Origin: Glaciihabitans sp.
Lineage (GTDB): Bacteria > Actinomycetota > Actinomycetes > Actinomycetales > Microbacteriaceae
Assembly: GCA_025465535.1 (NCBI GenBank)
Contig: JAODMY010000110.1
Span: forward strand, 19,335 to 83,334
Direction of reading: 5' to 3'
DNA length: 64,000 nt
Position 1 is the first letter of the stretch. Each line of letters begins with the position of its first letter. Under the pieces are notes generated by a model. It did no database searches, was not told where the DNA came from, and saw only the letters and a list, made by a program, of their open reading frames with translations. A program made the position numbers and the translations under genes. Below are positions 26,047-35,461 of the stretch, piece by piece.

Positions 26047-26310
26047 CCGGTTCGTACGCCCCGCGCCGCCGCACACCTGTGGCGCGTGTGATTTCCGCCC
26101 ATTGATCAGCATTTTCACGATCTTCTAGCGGGAGTTGCGGGCATCCGCACATTCCTCGCGATCCCCGCAAGGTTGCCCGCAGAGCGTTGACCGCCCTGTG
26201 TACGACAGACAGATTGGCATAGTCAGGCGCGCCCGTTCGAGGGGCATAACGCTTCGCGCTACCCGAGTGCGACGCGGCCTCGACGAAGCACGTGCGACGA
26301 GAGGAACACC
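26047..26310. promoter_or_regulatory. Upstream region of the deacetylase gene with CCCGCA motifs
   Basis: 264 bp without a gene. It contains TGCGGG (26136), TCCGCA (26144) and a pair of CCCGCA boxes 12 bp apart in CCCCGCAAGGTTGCCCGCA (26163-26181). The latter closely matches a site before gmd (37373-37391). A TTGACC at 26187 could be a -35 box, though the downstream -10 is unclear. The GTG of the deacetylase has AGAGGAAC upstream as ribosome binding site. Confidence 0.45.
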
Positions 26311-29300
26311 GTGAACACCACGCCAGGATCATCCGCAAATCACCCGCGCCGTCACCTAATTGCCCAAGTGTCGGCGACGGTGGTCCTGGCGCTCGTCGCG
26401 GCGCTGTCGATCGTTGCGCCGGCCCACGCCGACGACCCGAGCACCCCGGCACCGGTGAGTACATCGGTAACCACGCCGCCGCCTGCGACGACTCCAGACC
26501 CCGCGACCACGCCAGCGCCCGCGCCTGCTACGACACCAGACCCCGTGACCACGCCGGCGCCTGCTACGACTCCGGGGCCTGACCCCGTGATACCGGATCC
26601 GGTGACCAAGCCCGATCCGAGCGCGACAGCCACGCCTGACCCCGTGACGACTCCGACCCCCACCCCCACGCCAACGCCAACGCCAACACCCAAGGCGACA
26701 CCACCATCGATCAATGCCCTTGTGGCGCCCCTCCCGGAGACGGTCGTGAGCCTCACCTTCGATGACGGCAACGCCGACACAGTGAGCGCCGCTCCCGTGA
26801 TGAATGCCGCGGGCATGCACGGCACGTACTACACCAACTCGGGAACGATCGGCCTCCCTGGCTACCAGACCCGCACCGACCTCAGCTCGCTCTCCGCGGC
26901 GGGCAACGAGATCGCTGGCCACACAGTCACCCACCCGGACCTCACCGCATTGTTAAGCGACGAGGCAAAACGCCAGATCTGCCTCGACCGCGACACGCTG
27001 CTCGGCTGGGGCTTCCCGGTCCAGAACTTCGCGTATCCGTTCGCGGCCACCAACGCTTCCGTCGATGCAATCGCCCAGGGCTGCGGCTACAACAGTGCAC
27101 GTAACCTCGGCGACATCCAGTCACGCTTCGGCTGCGCCGGATGCAAGTTCGCGGAAACCATTCCCCCCGCCAACCCCTACGAGCTCGCGGCAGTCGATGA
27201 GGCCGATACCACCTGGACGCTCGCCGATCTCGAGTCGACAGTCACCAATGCCCAGAACAACGGTGGTGGATGGGTCATCCTCACGTTCCATCACATTTGC
27301 TCTAACAACTGTGATCCACTCGCGGTCAGCCCGGAGCTCTTCAGCCAGTTCGTCTCCTGGCTCAGCACGCAGTCGGCCAACAACACGACGGTGGAGACCG
27401 TCGCGCAGGTCATCGGCGGCACGACCCAGCCCGCCGTTGTCGTGCCTCCGGCCGCCAGTTCCGCCACTGTGACCAACCCGAGCTTCGAGACAATCAATGC
27501 CACGACCAACCTGCCTGACTGCTGGGCCAAGACGGGCTTCGGCACCAACACGGCGACCTACGACACGGTGTCCCCCGGCCACACCGGTAACATTGCCGCT
27601 CGCCTCACCGTGAGCGCGTACACCGACGGTGACTCCAAGGTCATGCCGATACTCGATCTCGGCAGCTGCGCGCCCTCGGCGATACCCGGCACCTCCTATC
27701 AACTGAGCGCGTGGTATACCTCGACCGTAAATACCCAGTTCGAGGTCTACCTTCGAACAACGTCAGGAGGCTGGGTGTACTGGGATGCGAGTCCCTACTT
27801 CGCCCCGGCAACGGCCTGGACTGCGGCATCCTGGATCACCCAGCCGATACCCGCCGGCTACGACGGCATCGACTTCGGCCTCAGCCTGTTCTCGGTCGGC
27901 ACACTGACAACGGATGACTACTCGCTTACCAAAGACGCGGCACCCGTGACCACGGCAACCGTCAGTCCCGCCGCGCCCAACGGCACCGCGAGTTGGTACA
28001 CCAGCCAGCCGACCGTGACCCTGACGACACCGGTCACCGGTCTCGCGACGACGACCCAGTACTCACTGGACTCCGGCACGACGTGGCTGCCCTACACGGC
28101 TCCCGTGACGATTGCCGCGGGAACCACGACGTTCTCGTATCGATCGACGACCGCGACGCAGACTGAAGCAACACGCACCCTGCCGTTCAAGGTCGACATC
28201 GACCTGCCGGTAGTGACTGCGTCCTTCAATGACACGACCCGTACGTTCAGCGCGAGTGCGACCGACGCGACCTCCGGCGTCGCATCCATCCAGTACCGCA
28301 CCCCCGGCGGCGCCTGGACCACCTACACGACACCGACCACGATCGGCAGCGATTCGACGATGCTCGAGTTCCAGTCAACCGATGTCGCGGGCAACGTCTC
28401 CGCCTCGGTGAATATCGTCGAGGGCGCCAAGACCACCGCGACCGTCTCGCCGGCGGCCGCCGACGGGCTGGCCGGCTGGTATGTAACCGCGCCGACGGTC
28501 ACCCTGACTACCGGCGCACCCAGTGCCGGCCAGGTCACGCAATATTCGTACAACGGCACAACCTGGGGTACTTACTCCGCACCCATCGTGATCCCGGCCG
28601 GGATCTCGACCCTGTACTACCGCACCATCAGTACCGGAGTCACTGAACCCACCCAGACGCTTGTCTTCAAGGTCGACATCGACCTGCCGGTAGTGACTGC
28701 GTCCTTCAATGACACGACGCGCACCTTCAACGCGAGTGCGACCGACGCGACCTCAGGCGTGGCATCCATCCAGTACCGGACCCCCCGCGGTGCCTGGACC
28801 ACCTACACGACACCGACCACGATCGGCAGCGATTCGACGACGCTCGAGTTCCGGGCAACGGATGCCGCCGGCAACATCTCCGCTTCGGTGAACATCGTTG
28901 AGGGTGCCAAGACCACCGCGACCGTCTCGCCGGCGACGGCGGATGGAGCCGCAGGCTGGTACAAGGTACGACCGACGGTCACGCTCTCCGCGGGCACGCC
29001 CAGCGCTGGCCAGGTCACGCAGTACTCGTTCAACGGCGTAACCTGGGGCACCTACTCAGTGCCGATCGTGGTGCCGGATGGGATTTCTACCCTGTACTTC
29101 CGCACGATCAGTTCGGGAGTCCCCGAACTTACCCAGACGCTTGCCTTCAAGGTCGACAGCACACCGCCAGTCGTCACCCCGAAGTTCACTACGGGGACGC
29201 GCACGATCAGCGCCACTGCAACCGACGCCACGTCGGGCATTGCATCCATCCAGTACCGGACCCCTGGCGGTGCCTGGACTACCTACACGGCACCGACGAC

Positions 29301-30525
29301 CATCGGCAACGATTCGACGCCGCGCGAGTTCCGGGCAACGGACGTCGCGGGCAATGTCTCCGTCTCGGTAACCATCATCCCGGGCGCCAAGACCACCGCG
29401 ACAGTCTCCCCGGCGGTAGCGGACGGGCTCGCGGGCTGGTACGTGACACTGCCAAAGGTGACGCTATCTGCCGGCACGCCCCCCGCAGGCCAGGTGACGC
29501 AGTACTCGTTCAACGGCACAACCTGGGGCACCTATTCAGCACCGATCGTGGTGCCGGCCGGGATCTCGACCCTGTACTTCCGCACGGTCAGTTCGGGAGT
29601 CCCCGAGCCCACCCAGACTCGCGTGTTCTCTGTCGACAACAAGCGGCCAGTGGTCGTCCCGAAGTTCAATGCGGCGACTCGCACAATCAGCGCCACCGCG
29701 ACTGACGTGGGATCCGGCGTCGCGAGAATTCAACAGAGCATCTCGGGTGGCCCCTGGACGACCTACACCGGCCCGACACTGACAAGCTCGACCGCGAAGT
29801 CGCTCTCCTTCCGGGCAACGGACATCGCGGGCAACGTATCGCTGAGCGTTCCTCTCGCGATCGCGTTCGGCAACCCCACCTACCCGGATTCGCTCGTTCG
29901 TTACATTGACTCCGTCTACAGGGATGTCCTCGGCCGCAACGCCAGCGCACGCGAGTACCCGGGGTGGGTCAAGCAGATCCTCAACGGGATGCCGCGGGCC
30001 AAGGTCGGTGTCGGATTCGTCACCAGCACCGAATACCGAAACCTGATGACGATAGCCGCATACAAAGCCGTTCTGGGCCGGACTCCAAGCACCGCGGAGG
30101 TCGCCGGCTGGGTGACCGCGATGAAGAAGGGCTACACCACCCCCGACGGAATCTGGGAGATCTTCCTCTCGACCAAGGAGTTCTTCAACGACAGCGGCGC
30201 CACCAACGCCGGCTACGTCAACGGTGTCTTCGAGAAGATCGTCGGTCGTGCCGCAACAGCGGCAGAGCAGGCGAACTGGTCGAAGGTCATCGTCGCCAAG
30301 GGCAGCAAAGCCTTCATCAACGCCATCTTCACCTCTCCCGAAGCCGAGCGCGTGCAGGTCAACGCGGCCTTCGAAAAGTTCCTCGGCCGGGCGGCGAGCA
30401 CCAACGACCAGAACACCTGGGCAACGTATGTGCGCACCCACGGCCTGCTGTCGCTCCGCGTTCAGTTGCTGAGCTCAACCGAATACTGGAACCGCGCACA
30501 GAAGACACCGGTACCAACGAGTTAG
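26311..30525 (+). CDS. Large secreted polysaccharide deacetylase with repeats and DUF4214 modules
   Basis: A 1404-aa exported protein. A signal peptide ends near AHADD (residue 41), then a Pro/Thr linker runs to about 135. The NodB-type deacetylase domain follows, with TFDDG near residue 149 (metal/base Asp) and HTVTHPDL near 204 (metal His pair). A carbohydrate-binding-like beta-domain (TNPSFETINATTNLPDCW) comes next. Four 160-residue repeats at about 547-1186 resemble chitobiase-C/OmpL47-like beta-sandwiches. The C-terminal 200 residues are DUF4214 repeats (YRDVLGRNASAREYPGW). It should remove N-acetyl groups from an extracellular polymer, probably the one made by the GT2 synthase (inference). 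Confidence 0.85.
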   Translation: MNTTPGSSANHPRRHLIAQVSATVVLALVAALSIVAPAHADDPSTPAPVSTSVTTPPPATTPDPATTPAPAPATTPDPVTTPAPATTPGPDPVIPDPVTKPDPSATATPDPVTTPTPTPTPTPTPTPKATPPSINALVAPLPETVVSLTFDDGNADTVSAAPVMNAAGMHGTYYTNSGTIGLPGYQTRTDLSSLSAAGNEIAGHTVTHPDLTALLSDEAKRQICLDRDTLLGWGFPVQNFAYPFAATNASVDAIAQGCGYNSARNLGDIQSRFGCAGCKFAETIPPANPYELAAVDEADTTWTLADLESTVTNAQNNGGGWVILTFHHICSNNCDPLAVSPELFSQFVSWLSTQSANNTTVETVAQVIGGTTQPAVVVPPAASSATVTNPSFETINATTNLPDCWAKTGFGTNTATYDTVSPGHTGNIAARLTVSAYTDGDSKVMPILDLGSCAPSAIPGTSYQLSAWYTSTVNTQFEVYLRTTSGGWVYWDASPYFAPATAWTAASWITQPIPAGYDGIDFGLSLFSVGTLTTDDYSLTKDAAPVTTATVSPAAPNGTASWYTSQPTVTLTTPVTGLATTTQYSLDSGTTWLPYTAPVTIAAGTTTFSYRSTTATQTEATRTLPFKVDIDLPVVTASFNDTTRTFSASATDATSGVASIQYRTPGGAWTTYTTPTTIGSDSTMLEFQSTDVAGNVSASVNIVEGAKTTATVSPAAADGLAGWYVTAPTVTLTTGAPSAGQVTQYSYNGTTWGTYSAPIVIPAGISTLYYRTISTGVTEPTQTLVFKVDIDLPVVTASFNDTTRTFNASATDATSGVASIQYRTPRGAWTTYTTPTTIGSDSTTLEFRATDAAGNISASVNIVEGAKTTATVSPATADGAAGWYKVRPTVTLSAGTPSAGQVTQYSFNGVTWGTYSVPIVVPDGISTLYFRTISSGVPELTQTLAFKVDSTPPVVTPKFTTGTRTISATATDATSGIASIQYRTPGGAWTTYTAPTTIGNDSTPREFRATDVAGNVSVSVTIIPGAKTTATVSPAVADGLAGWYVTLPKVTLSAGTPPAGQVTQYSFNGTTWGTYSAPIVVPAGISTLYFRTVSSGVPEPTQTRVFSVDNKRPVVVPKFNAATRTISATATDVGSGVARIQQSISGGPWTTYTGPTLTSSTAKSLSFRATDIAGNVSLSVPLAIAFGNPTYPDSLVRYIDSVYRDVLGRNASAREYPGWVKQILNGMPRAKVGVGFVTSTEYRNLMTIAAYKAVLGRTPSTAEVAGWVTAMKKGYTTPDGIWEIFLSTKEFFNDSGATNAGYVNGVFEKIVGRAATAAEQANWSKVIVAKGSKAFINAIFTSPEAERVQVNAAFEKFLGRAASTNDQNTWATYVRTHGLLSLRVQLLSSTEYWNRAQKTPVPTS
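27949..29868 (+). repeat. Four 480-bp in-frame tandem repeats in the deacetylase gene
   Basis: The sequence repeats with an exact 480-bp (160-codon) period; for example the segment starting at 28189 recurs near 28669, 29149 and 29629. Repeats 1 and 2 share over 50 identical bases across a junction, so recent homologisation or duplication is likely. Each unit encodes two beta-sandwich-type modules (TVSPAAADGLAGWYV and TFSASATDATSGVASIQYRT). Copy number could vary between strains. Confidence 0.85.
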
Positions 30526-30606
30526 CACACCCCACTGGCGGCCCGGGCAGGGGTGATGTAGCGTTTTCGTGAACGTGTGCTTGGAAGGGGAAACTCCGGC
30601 ATCCGT

Positions 30607-30612
30607 AGAATC
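30607..30612 (+). promoter_or_regulatory. Possible -10 element of the propeller gene
   Basis: TAGAAT lies 16 nt upstream of the ATG at 30629, with TTGGAA upstream at 19-nt spacing. A G-rich ribosome binding sequence (GGGGGG) lies between it and the start. Weak but coherent evidence. Confidence 0.3.
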
Positions 30613-30628
30613 TTGGGGGGATTCATCC

Positions 30629-32098
30629 ATGGCTTCACGCGCTTGCAGGCTTCGATTCGTTTCGGTACTGACAACTTTCGCGGTCCTAGCGGCCCTGGCT
30701 CTGGCGGTGGGTGAGGCGCCTGCGGCGACTGCCGCCAACACCGTTCCGCCTGCCGTGACGCTCGCGTGGCAGAAACAGCTGACAACGGGAAGAGGGGTTG
30801 TGCTCGGGGGCGCGGGTGTTGGCAACCTTGATGGACGCGGTACTGACGTGGTATTCGGTGACCGCGCTGGAAAAGTGTGGGCCTTTAACACCGCAGGCGC
30901 GGCGGTAGCCGGATGGCCATTCCAGGCCGACGCCAGCATCGAATCCACCCCGGCCGTCAGCGGAACCGGCAGCGGCTCTCGCGTCTACGTTGGGGTTGGC
31001 ACTTCGGACAATCCATCCAAGGGCGGGTATCTCAAGCTGAGCGGCGCCGGCAAGGGGATGTGGGAGGTGCGCACCTACCTACTCCCCGGAAATCGAGGTG
31101 GCACCCGCGGCGTAATGGGTTCACTGGCGCTTGGTCCCATCCAGAGCAGCATGGATGTTGTCGGCGGGGCGATGGGCCAGGAGCAGCTGGCCATCAACAC
31201 GGGAACCGGTCACGTCCTTAGCGGTTTTCCGTGGCTACAGGCCGACACGAACTTCTCTTCACCGGCGCTTGCCGACCTCTACCACACGGGCCACGACTAC
31301 ATCATCGAGGGCGGCGACTCCAGCAAGGGGATCGCCGGTGCGACCAATTACACCAACGGTGGTCACATTCGAGTGCTTCGCAACACCGGCCACGCGGGCC
31401 GCCCGTACCAGAACAGCGGCATCTACTGCGAGTACGACACCAACCAGGTAGTCCAGTCCTCGCCCGCCGTCGGTAACTTCCTGGATGGCGGAGCCACTGT
31501 CGGAATCGTGAGCGGAACCGGTACCTACTTCAAGGGCGCGAGCAACACGAACCAGATCATTGCGATCACCACGGCTTGCAAGCTGCGCTGGAAGACCACG
31601 CTCGATGGCAGCTCGCTCCCGAGTCCGGCCCTCGCCGATGTCGATGGCAATCCGAGCACGAGTCCTGATGTGGTGACCGAGAGCGGTGCTGGCACGCTCT
31701 ACGTCCTGAGCGGTACGACTGGTTCGGTTCGTTGGAAGATCCCCTTCGGCGGCGGCGCCTCCGGTTCGCCGACAACCTTCAAGGACCCCAACGGAAACTT
31801 CCAGGACATAGTGGTTCCGACGGGAAACGGTGTCTACCTCGTCAATGGACTGAGTCATCTGTACACAAAGATCTCGACACTGCACGCTGAGAGCCCGGAG
31901 ACCGTCACGGCCGACTCCAACGGCAAGATCGGAATCACGGTCCTCGGGTACAACGGAAGCGGTACGGGGGTCGTCGAACACTACACGGTGAACAGCAGCT
32001 CTCACGTCTCCACGGTGCAGACTCCGGGCGCATGGCCGATGTTCCACCACGACCCGCAACTCACGGGATACGCGAATAACCTCCCGAGGACCCCGTGA
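30629..32098 (+). CDS. Secreted beta-propeller (FG-GAP/PQQ-like) protein
   Basis: A 489-aa exported protein. The signal peptide MASRACRLRFVSVLTTFAVLAALALAVGEAPAATA precedes repeated blades with patterns such as VGNLDGRGTDVVFGDRAGKVWAFNTAG, SSPALADLYHTGHDYIIEGG and PALADVDGNPSTSPDVV. These fit an FG-GAP or PQQ-type seven- or eight-blade propeller. The ATG at 30629 is preferred over the GTG at 30569 because it gives a clean signal peptide and has GGGGGG 8 nt upstream. The role is probably extracellular binding or adhesion. It is convergent with the GT-C-like gene, with only 30 nt between stops. Confidence 0.78.
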   Translation: MASRACRLRFVSVLTTFAVLAALALAVGEAPAATAANTVPPAVTLAWQKQLTTGRGVVLGGAGVGNLDGRGTDVVFGDRAGKVWAFNTAGAAVAGWPFQADASIESTPAVSGTGSGSRVYVGVGTSDNPSKGGYLKLSGAGKGMWEVRTYLLPGNRGGTRGVMGSLALGPIQSSMDVVGGAMGQEQLAINTGTGHVLSGFPWLQADTNFSSPALADLYHTGHDYIIEGGDSSKGIAGATNYTNGGHIRVLRNTGHAGRPYQNSGIYCEYDTNQVVQSSPAVGNFLDGGATVGIVSGTGTYFKGASNTNQIIAITTACKLRWKTTLDGSSLPSPALADVDGNPSTSPDVVTESGAGTLYVLSGTTGSVRWKIPFGGGASGSPTTFKDPNGNFQDIVVPTGNGVYLVNGLSHLYTKISTLHAESPETVTADSNGKIGITVLGYNGSGTGVVEHYTVNSSSHVSTVQTPGAWPMFHHDPQLTGYANNLPRTP

Positions 32099-32128
32099 AG
32101 ATGGTACTCACCGGTAACTGATCTCTGA

Positions 32129-34297
32129 CTAGCTCGGGTGCGCGTTCGCCGCTGCGGGCGAGCATGTCGGCAGGGTGCCGGAGGAAGTCGCCGTGACCTT
32201 CCAGACATCCACCGTCAGCGAGAGGTACTGCCACCCGCCGTTCGTCGGCGGCTCACTCAGAAGACTCAGCCTTCCGCGGTCGCTGGCCAGGCGGGTGATC
32301 GTGAGGTTGGGGTCGACGATGCGCGAGCCGAGATTCTTACCGGTGTTCTGCAGCTCGAAGACCAGAATGCTCCCCGTGGAGCTGCACGCCAGCTCCTGCT
32401 CGAGCACCGTGTAGCCAACAACCTCATCGCGATCGATGTTGTTGCGGTTGTCGATTCGCTTCACGTTGTAGCCGTAAGAGACCTGCATCGGGCGCGCGAA
32501 CGCCATCCAGGTATTCGGAAAGAAGAATCCCGGCAACACACTGGTCGACGTCGACGTCCACAGCACCGGCACCTTCTTGTTCGGGATGCTGGCGTCGAGC
32601 TTTGCCTGGAATTGCTGTGCGCCGTCAAGGTAACTGTCGGTGGCCTCGAGCTTCAGGTCGTGGCGTTCTGTGAAAGCAAATCCGGCGAGCACGACGGCCA
32701 CCACGGCGACGACCGCGGGGATCGACAGTATTGCCGGCCGCAGCCAGCCGCGGGACTTCGCGAGGATGAATAGTGCGTTAAGGGAAATGCCCGTGAGCAC
32801 GAACAGACAGGGCAGAACCTCACTCACGAAGTAACGGTCCCAGTAGAGGAAGAACGCGTGCGCGGAGTGGTCGGACAGGCGGTACGTCTGCAGCCCGGTG
32901 AACATCGCGGCGATAGCACCGACGAGCAGCACGAACGCGGTCTGTCGAGTGTCGAACCGGCGGAGGCTGGCAAACACGATGGCCGCGAGCCCAAGGATGG
33001 TGAACTCGAGTCCGATCCGTTCGAGGATCTGCCATCCGCCGGCGTTGACAATTGCGGCGCCTGTGATCCCGAAGAACAGGAGACCGCTGAGAATCCAGCC
33101 GAGGATCGACGGCAGCTTGCCGGTCTTCGCGGGCACATCCTCCTCAACTGCCTTGATTCGCCATGCGACCAGCGCGACGATCACGACGCTGAGGACGAGG
33201 ACGGTGGCGGTCAGGAAGTTCGGCGTGAAGGCCCGCAGCTTGTACTCGAAAAAATCCGCAATCCCGGCTGGCACGAGCGACCGGAACTGCATGTCGACGT
33301 AGTACTGCTGGATGCGCGTGATGCCATACCAGAATGCGAGCACCGAACCGGCAAGCCCTGAGGCCAGCAGCTGCCACACGCGCTTCGCCTGCCAGCGCCA
33401 GGCCGGCACCACGAGAACAACAACCGCGAGAAGCACCAGCGGCACGAGTAGGAACGGCCCGGTGCCGCGCGTGAGACCGAGCGCGAGCATCGCCGCAGCA
33501 TTCATGGCCAGCCATGGGATGACGTTGCGTGCGCGGAGGGCGCCGACCACGGTGATCAGCCAGGCCAGGAACATGGGAGCGTCGAGCGCTTCGCTCGACG
33601 GGAAGGTCGAGTACCAGATCGCGTGGACGCTGAGCGCCGCGAGCCCCGCCGACAACAGCACGATCCAGCGGTTGGCCCCCAGCAGGCCGAGGATGCGGCA
33701 GAGCGCCACGATGAGCACGAGGCCGGCCACACCGAGGCTTGCCGTGGTCTCCGACGTGCCGAAGACGGCGGCAGGAACCGCGAGGAACGACGAGAGGAGC
33801 GGCGGCCAGGTGGCACTCAGCACGCCGGTGCGGGCGAACTCGTTCGCCCAGTTCACGTATGCGCCCATGTCGCCGACCCATGGCAGGAAGTTCACATTGT
33901 GCAGGCGGAACAGGACCGCAATGACCGCGATGACCGCGGCGAAGACGAGGAGCGCCCAGGAGCGGCGGTTCGGGTTTTCCGGCCGCACCGGCCACGCCGG
34001 GCGACGCACGATGGCGAGCACCGCGACAGCCAGCCACGCGGCGGCGAACAAGACGAGGCCGGTGACTCCGATCCACGCGAACAGGGTTGGCGAGAGAGCA
34101 AAGGCCACAAAGCCGAAAACGAGCCCATCCGCGAGGAATGACGGCCATCCGTCACTCGAGCGCCGCGTAAAGAGGGCGATGGGAAGCCCAAGAAGCAGGG
34201 AAACCAGGGCGGTCAATGCGATAGGCAGAAGCAAGCTCGGTACCGGTTTCTTTCGTCGACAGCAGACGCCAGGCCTCGGCCTCGCTGGGGCGCTCAC
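32129..34297 (-). CDS. Polytopic membrane glycosyltransferase-like protein (GT-C type)
   Basis: A 722-aa multi-span protein with about a dozen hydrophobic segments from residue 20 to 520 and a soluble extracytoplasmic C-terminal domain. An early loop motif, FLPWVGDMGAYVNWANEF, carries acidic residues in the position expected for GT-C enzymes, which use polyprenyl-phosphate sugars outside the membrane (inference). The exact family is not certain. GTG start at 34297. It stands between the propeller gene and the GT2 gene and is probably part of the surface-glycan cluster. Confidence 0.62.
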   Translation of the reverse strand: MSAPARPRPGVCCRRKKPVPSLLLPIALTALVSLLLGLPIALFTRRSSDGWPSFLADGLVFGFVAFALSPTLFAWIGVTGLVLFAAAWLAVAVLAIVRRPAWPVRPENPNRRSWALLVFAAVIAVIAVLFRLHNVNFLPWVGDMGAYVNWANEFARTGVLSATWPPLLSSFLAVPAAVFGTSETTASLGVAGLVLIVALCRILGLLGANRWIVLLSAGLAALSVHAIWYSTFPSSEALDAPMFLAWLITVVGALRARNVIPWLAMNAAAMLALGLTRGTGPFLLVPLVLLAVVVLVVPAWRWQAKRVWQLLASGLAGSVLAFWYGITRIQQYYVDMQFRSLVPAGIADFFEYKLRAFTPNFLTATVLVLSVVIVALVAWRIKAVEEDVPAKTGKLPSILGWILSGLLFFGITGAAIVNAGGWQILERIGLEFTILGLAAIVFASLRRFDTRQTAFVLLVGAIAAMFTGLQTYRLSDHSAHAFFLYWDRYFVSEVLPCLFVLTGISLNALFILAKSRGWLRPAILSIPAVVAVVAVVLAGFAFTERHDLKLEATDSYLDGAQQFQAKLDASIPNKKVPVLWTSTSTSVLPGFFFPNTWMAFARPMQVSYGYNVKRIDNRNNIDRDEVVGYTVLEQELACSSTGSILVFELQNTGKNLGSRIVDPNLTITRLASDRGRLSLLSEPPTNGGWQYLSLTVDVWKVTATSSGTLPTCSPAAANAHPS

Positions 34298-34374
34298 AGC
34301 CTAAACCACCGCAGGATCGCCACCCTGACCGGCGCACTGAAGTGCATGAGACCGTGCTCCGGCCCGCGGCACGC

Positions 34375-34380
34375 CATAAT
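34375..34380 (+). promoter_or_regulatory. Possible -10 element before the GT2 gene
   Basis: CATAAT lies 34 nt before the ATG at 34415, leaving space for a short leader with the AGAAGG ribosome site. No convincing -35 element. Confidence 0.3.
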
Positions 34381-34414
34381 TGAGAGTTCGCGCCGTCTAG
34401 CAAGAAGGTATGTC

Positions 34415-35461
34415 ATGAAGGTCTTTGTTCAAATTCCCTGCCTGAACGAAGAGACGACCCTCCCTCTGGTACTCGACTCCATCCCGAAGACCATCGACGG
34501 CGTCGACGAGATCGTGGTCCTCGTCATCGACGACGGGTCGAGCGACCGCACGGTCGAGGTCGCTCGCGAACACGGCGTCACCCACTTCGTCCGCCACGCT
34601 CGCAACATGGGCCTTGCGCGCTCGTTCCGCGATGGCGTCGACTACGCCCTCCTGAACGGCGCAGACATCATCGTCAACACGGATGGCGACAACCAGTATC
34701 CGCAGGACATGATCGGCCAGCTGGTGCAGCCGATCATCCGCGGCGAGGCCGAGATCGTCATCGCCGACCGCCAGACGGCCAAGATCGCACACTTCTCTCC
34801 GTTCAAGAAGGTCATGCAGCGCTTCGGCAGCTGGGTCGTGAACAAGGCCGCCGGAACGACGCTTCCCGATGCCGCGAGCGGTTTCCGCGCATACTCACGT
34901 GAGGCGGGCATCCGGCTGAACGTCGTCACCAAATTCAGCTATTGCATGGAAACGATCATCCAGGCGGGCAACAAGCGGCTGGCGATCACGAGCATCCCGG
35001 TCACGACAAACGAAAAAACCCGTGAGTCGCGGCTCTTCAAGAACATCTGGCAACACATGTTCCAGTCGGGTTCCGCCATCGTGCGCGCGTACGTTATGTA
35101 CAAGCCGTACATGATCTTCGCGAACCTCGGCCTCTTCTTCCTCGTGATCGGGCTGATCCCGTTCATCCGCTACCTCGTGCTCATCGGCACATCTGCGCCA
35201 GGCAACCACATCCAGTCGCTGCTCGTCGGAACGATGCTCCTGACCGGCTCACTGTTGTCGTTCGCGATCGGAGTGGTCGCCGACCTCACCCGGGTCAACC
35301 GAACGCTGCAGGAAGAAGCGCTCGACTTCCTGAAGCTGCAGCGCTACGCGCAGAAGTCAGGAAGTGGACTCGATAGCAAGGTCGTTCTCGACCATCGCAG
35401 CGACAATCTGCTCGAACGCCCTGGTCGGCGCCCATCCAGTGCGCGCACGCAGGCGAGATGA
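34415..35461 (+). CDS. Family 2 glycosyltransferase (DPM/GtrB-like) with two TM helices
   Basis: A 348-aa glycosyltransferase, probably making polyprenyl-phosphate sugar. The GT-A domain has VFVQIPCLNEETTLPLVLDSI, VIDDGSSDRT and NTDGDNQYPQDM; two C-terminal TM segments follow (FANLGLFFLVIGLIPFIRY and LLVGTMLLTGSLLSFAIGVV). The ATG at 34415 with AGAAGG 6 nt upstream is the start; the ORF-track N-terminus from 34346 is spurious. The last 35 residues overlap the convergent dehydratase gene by 105 nt and look like an accidental extension. Confidence 0.87.
   Translation: MKVFVQIPCLNEETTLPLVLDSIPKTIDGVDEIVVLVIDDGSSDRTVEVAREHGVTHFVRHARNMGLARSFRDGVDYALLNGADIIVNTDGDNQYPQDMIGQLVQPIIRGEAEIVIADRQTAKIAHFSPFKKVMQRFGSWVVNKAAGTTLPDAASGFRAYSREAGIRLNVVTKFSYCMETIIQAGNKRLAITSIPVTTNEKTRESRLFKNIWQHMFQSGSAIVRAYVMYKPYMIFANLGLFFLVIGLIPFIRYLVLIGTSAPGNHIQSLLVGTMLLTGSLLSFAIGVVADLTRVNRTLQEEALDFLKLQRYAQKSGSGLDSKVVLDHRSDNLLERPGRRPSSARTQAR

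Noticed and set aside
26620-26700. Pro/Thr codon repeats
   Set aside because: Ordinary low-complexity linker of a secreted protein, not a separate repeat element.
30528-30555. Possible terminator after the deacetylase gene (CACCCC...GGGGTG)
   Set aside because: Only a 6-bp stem with a long loop and no T-tract.
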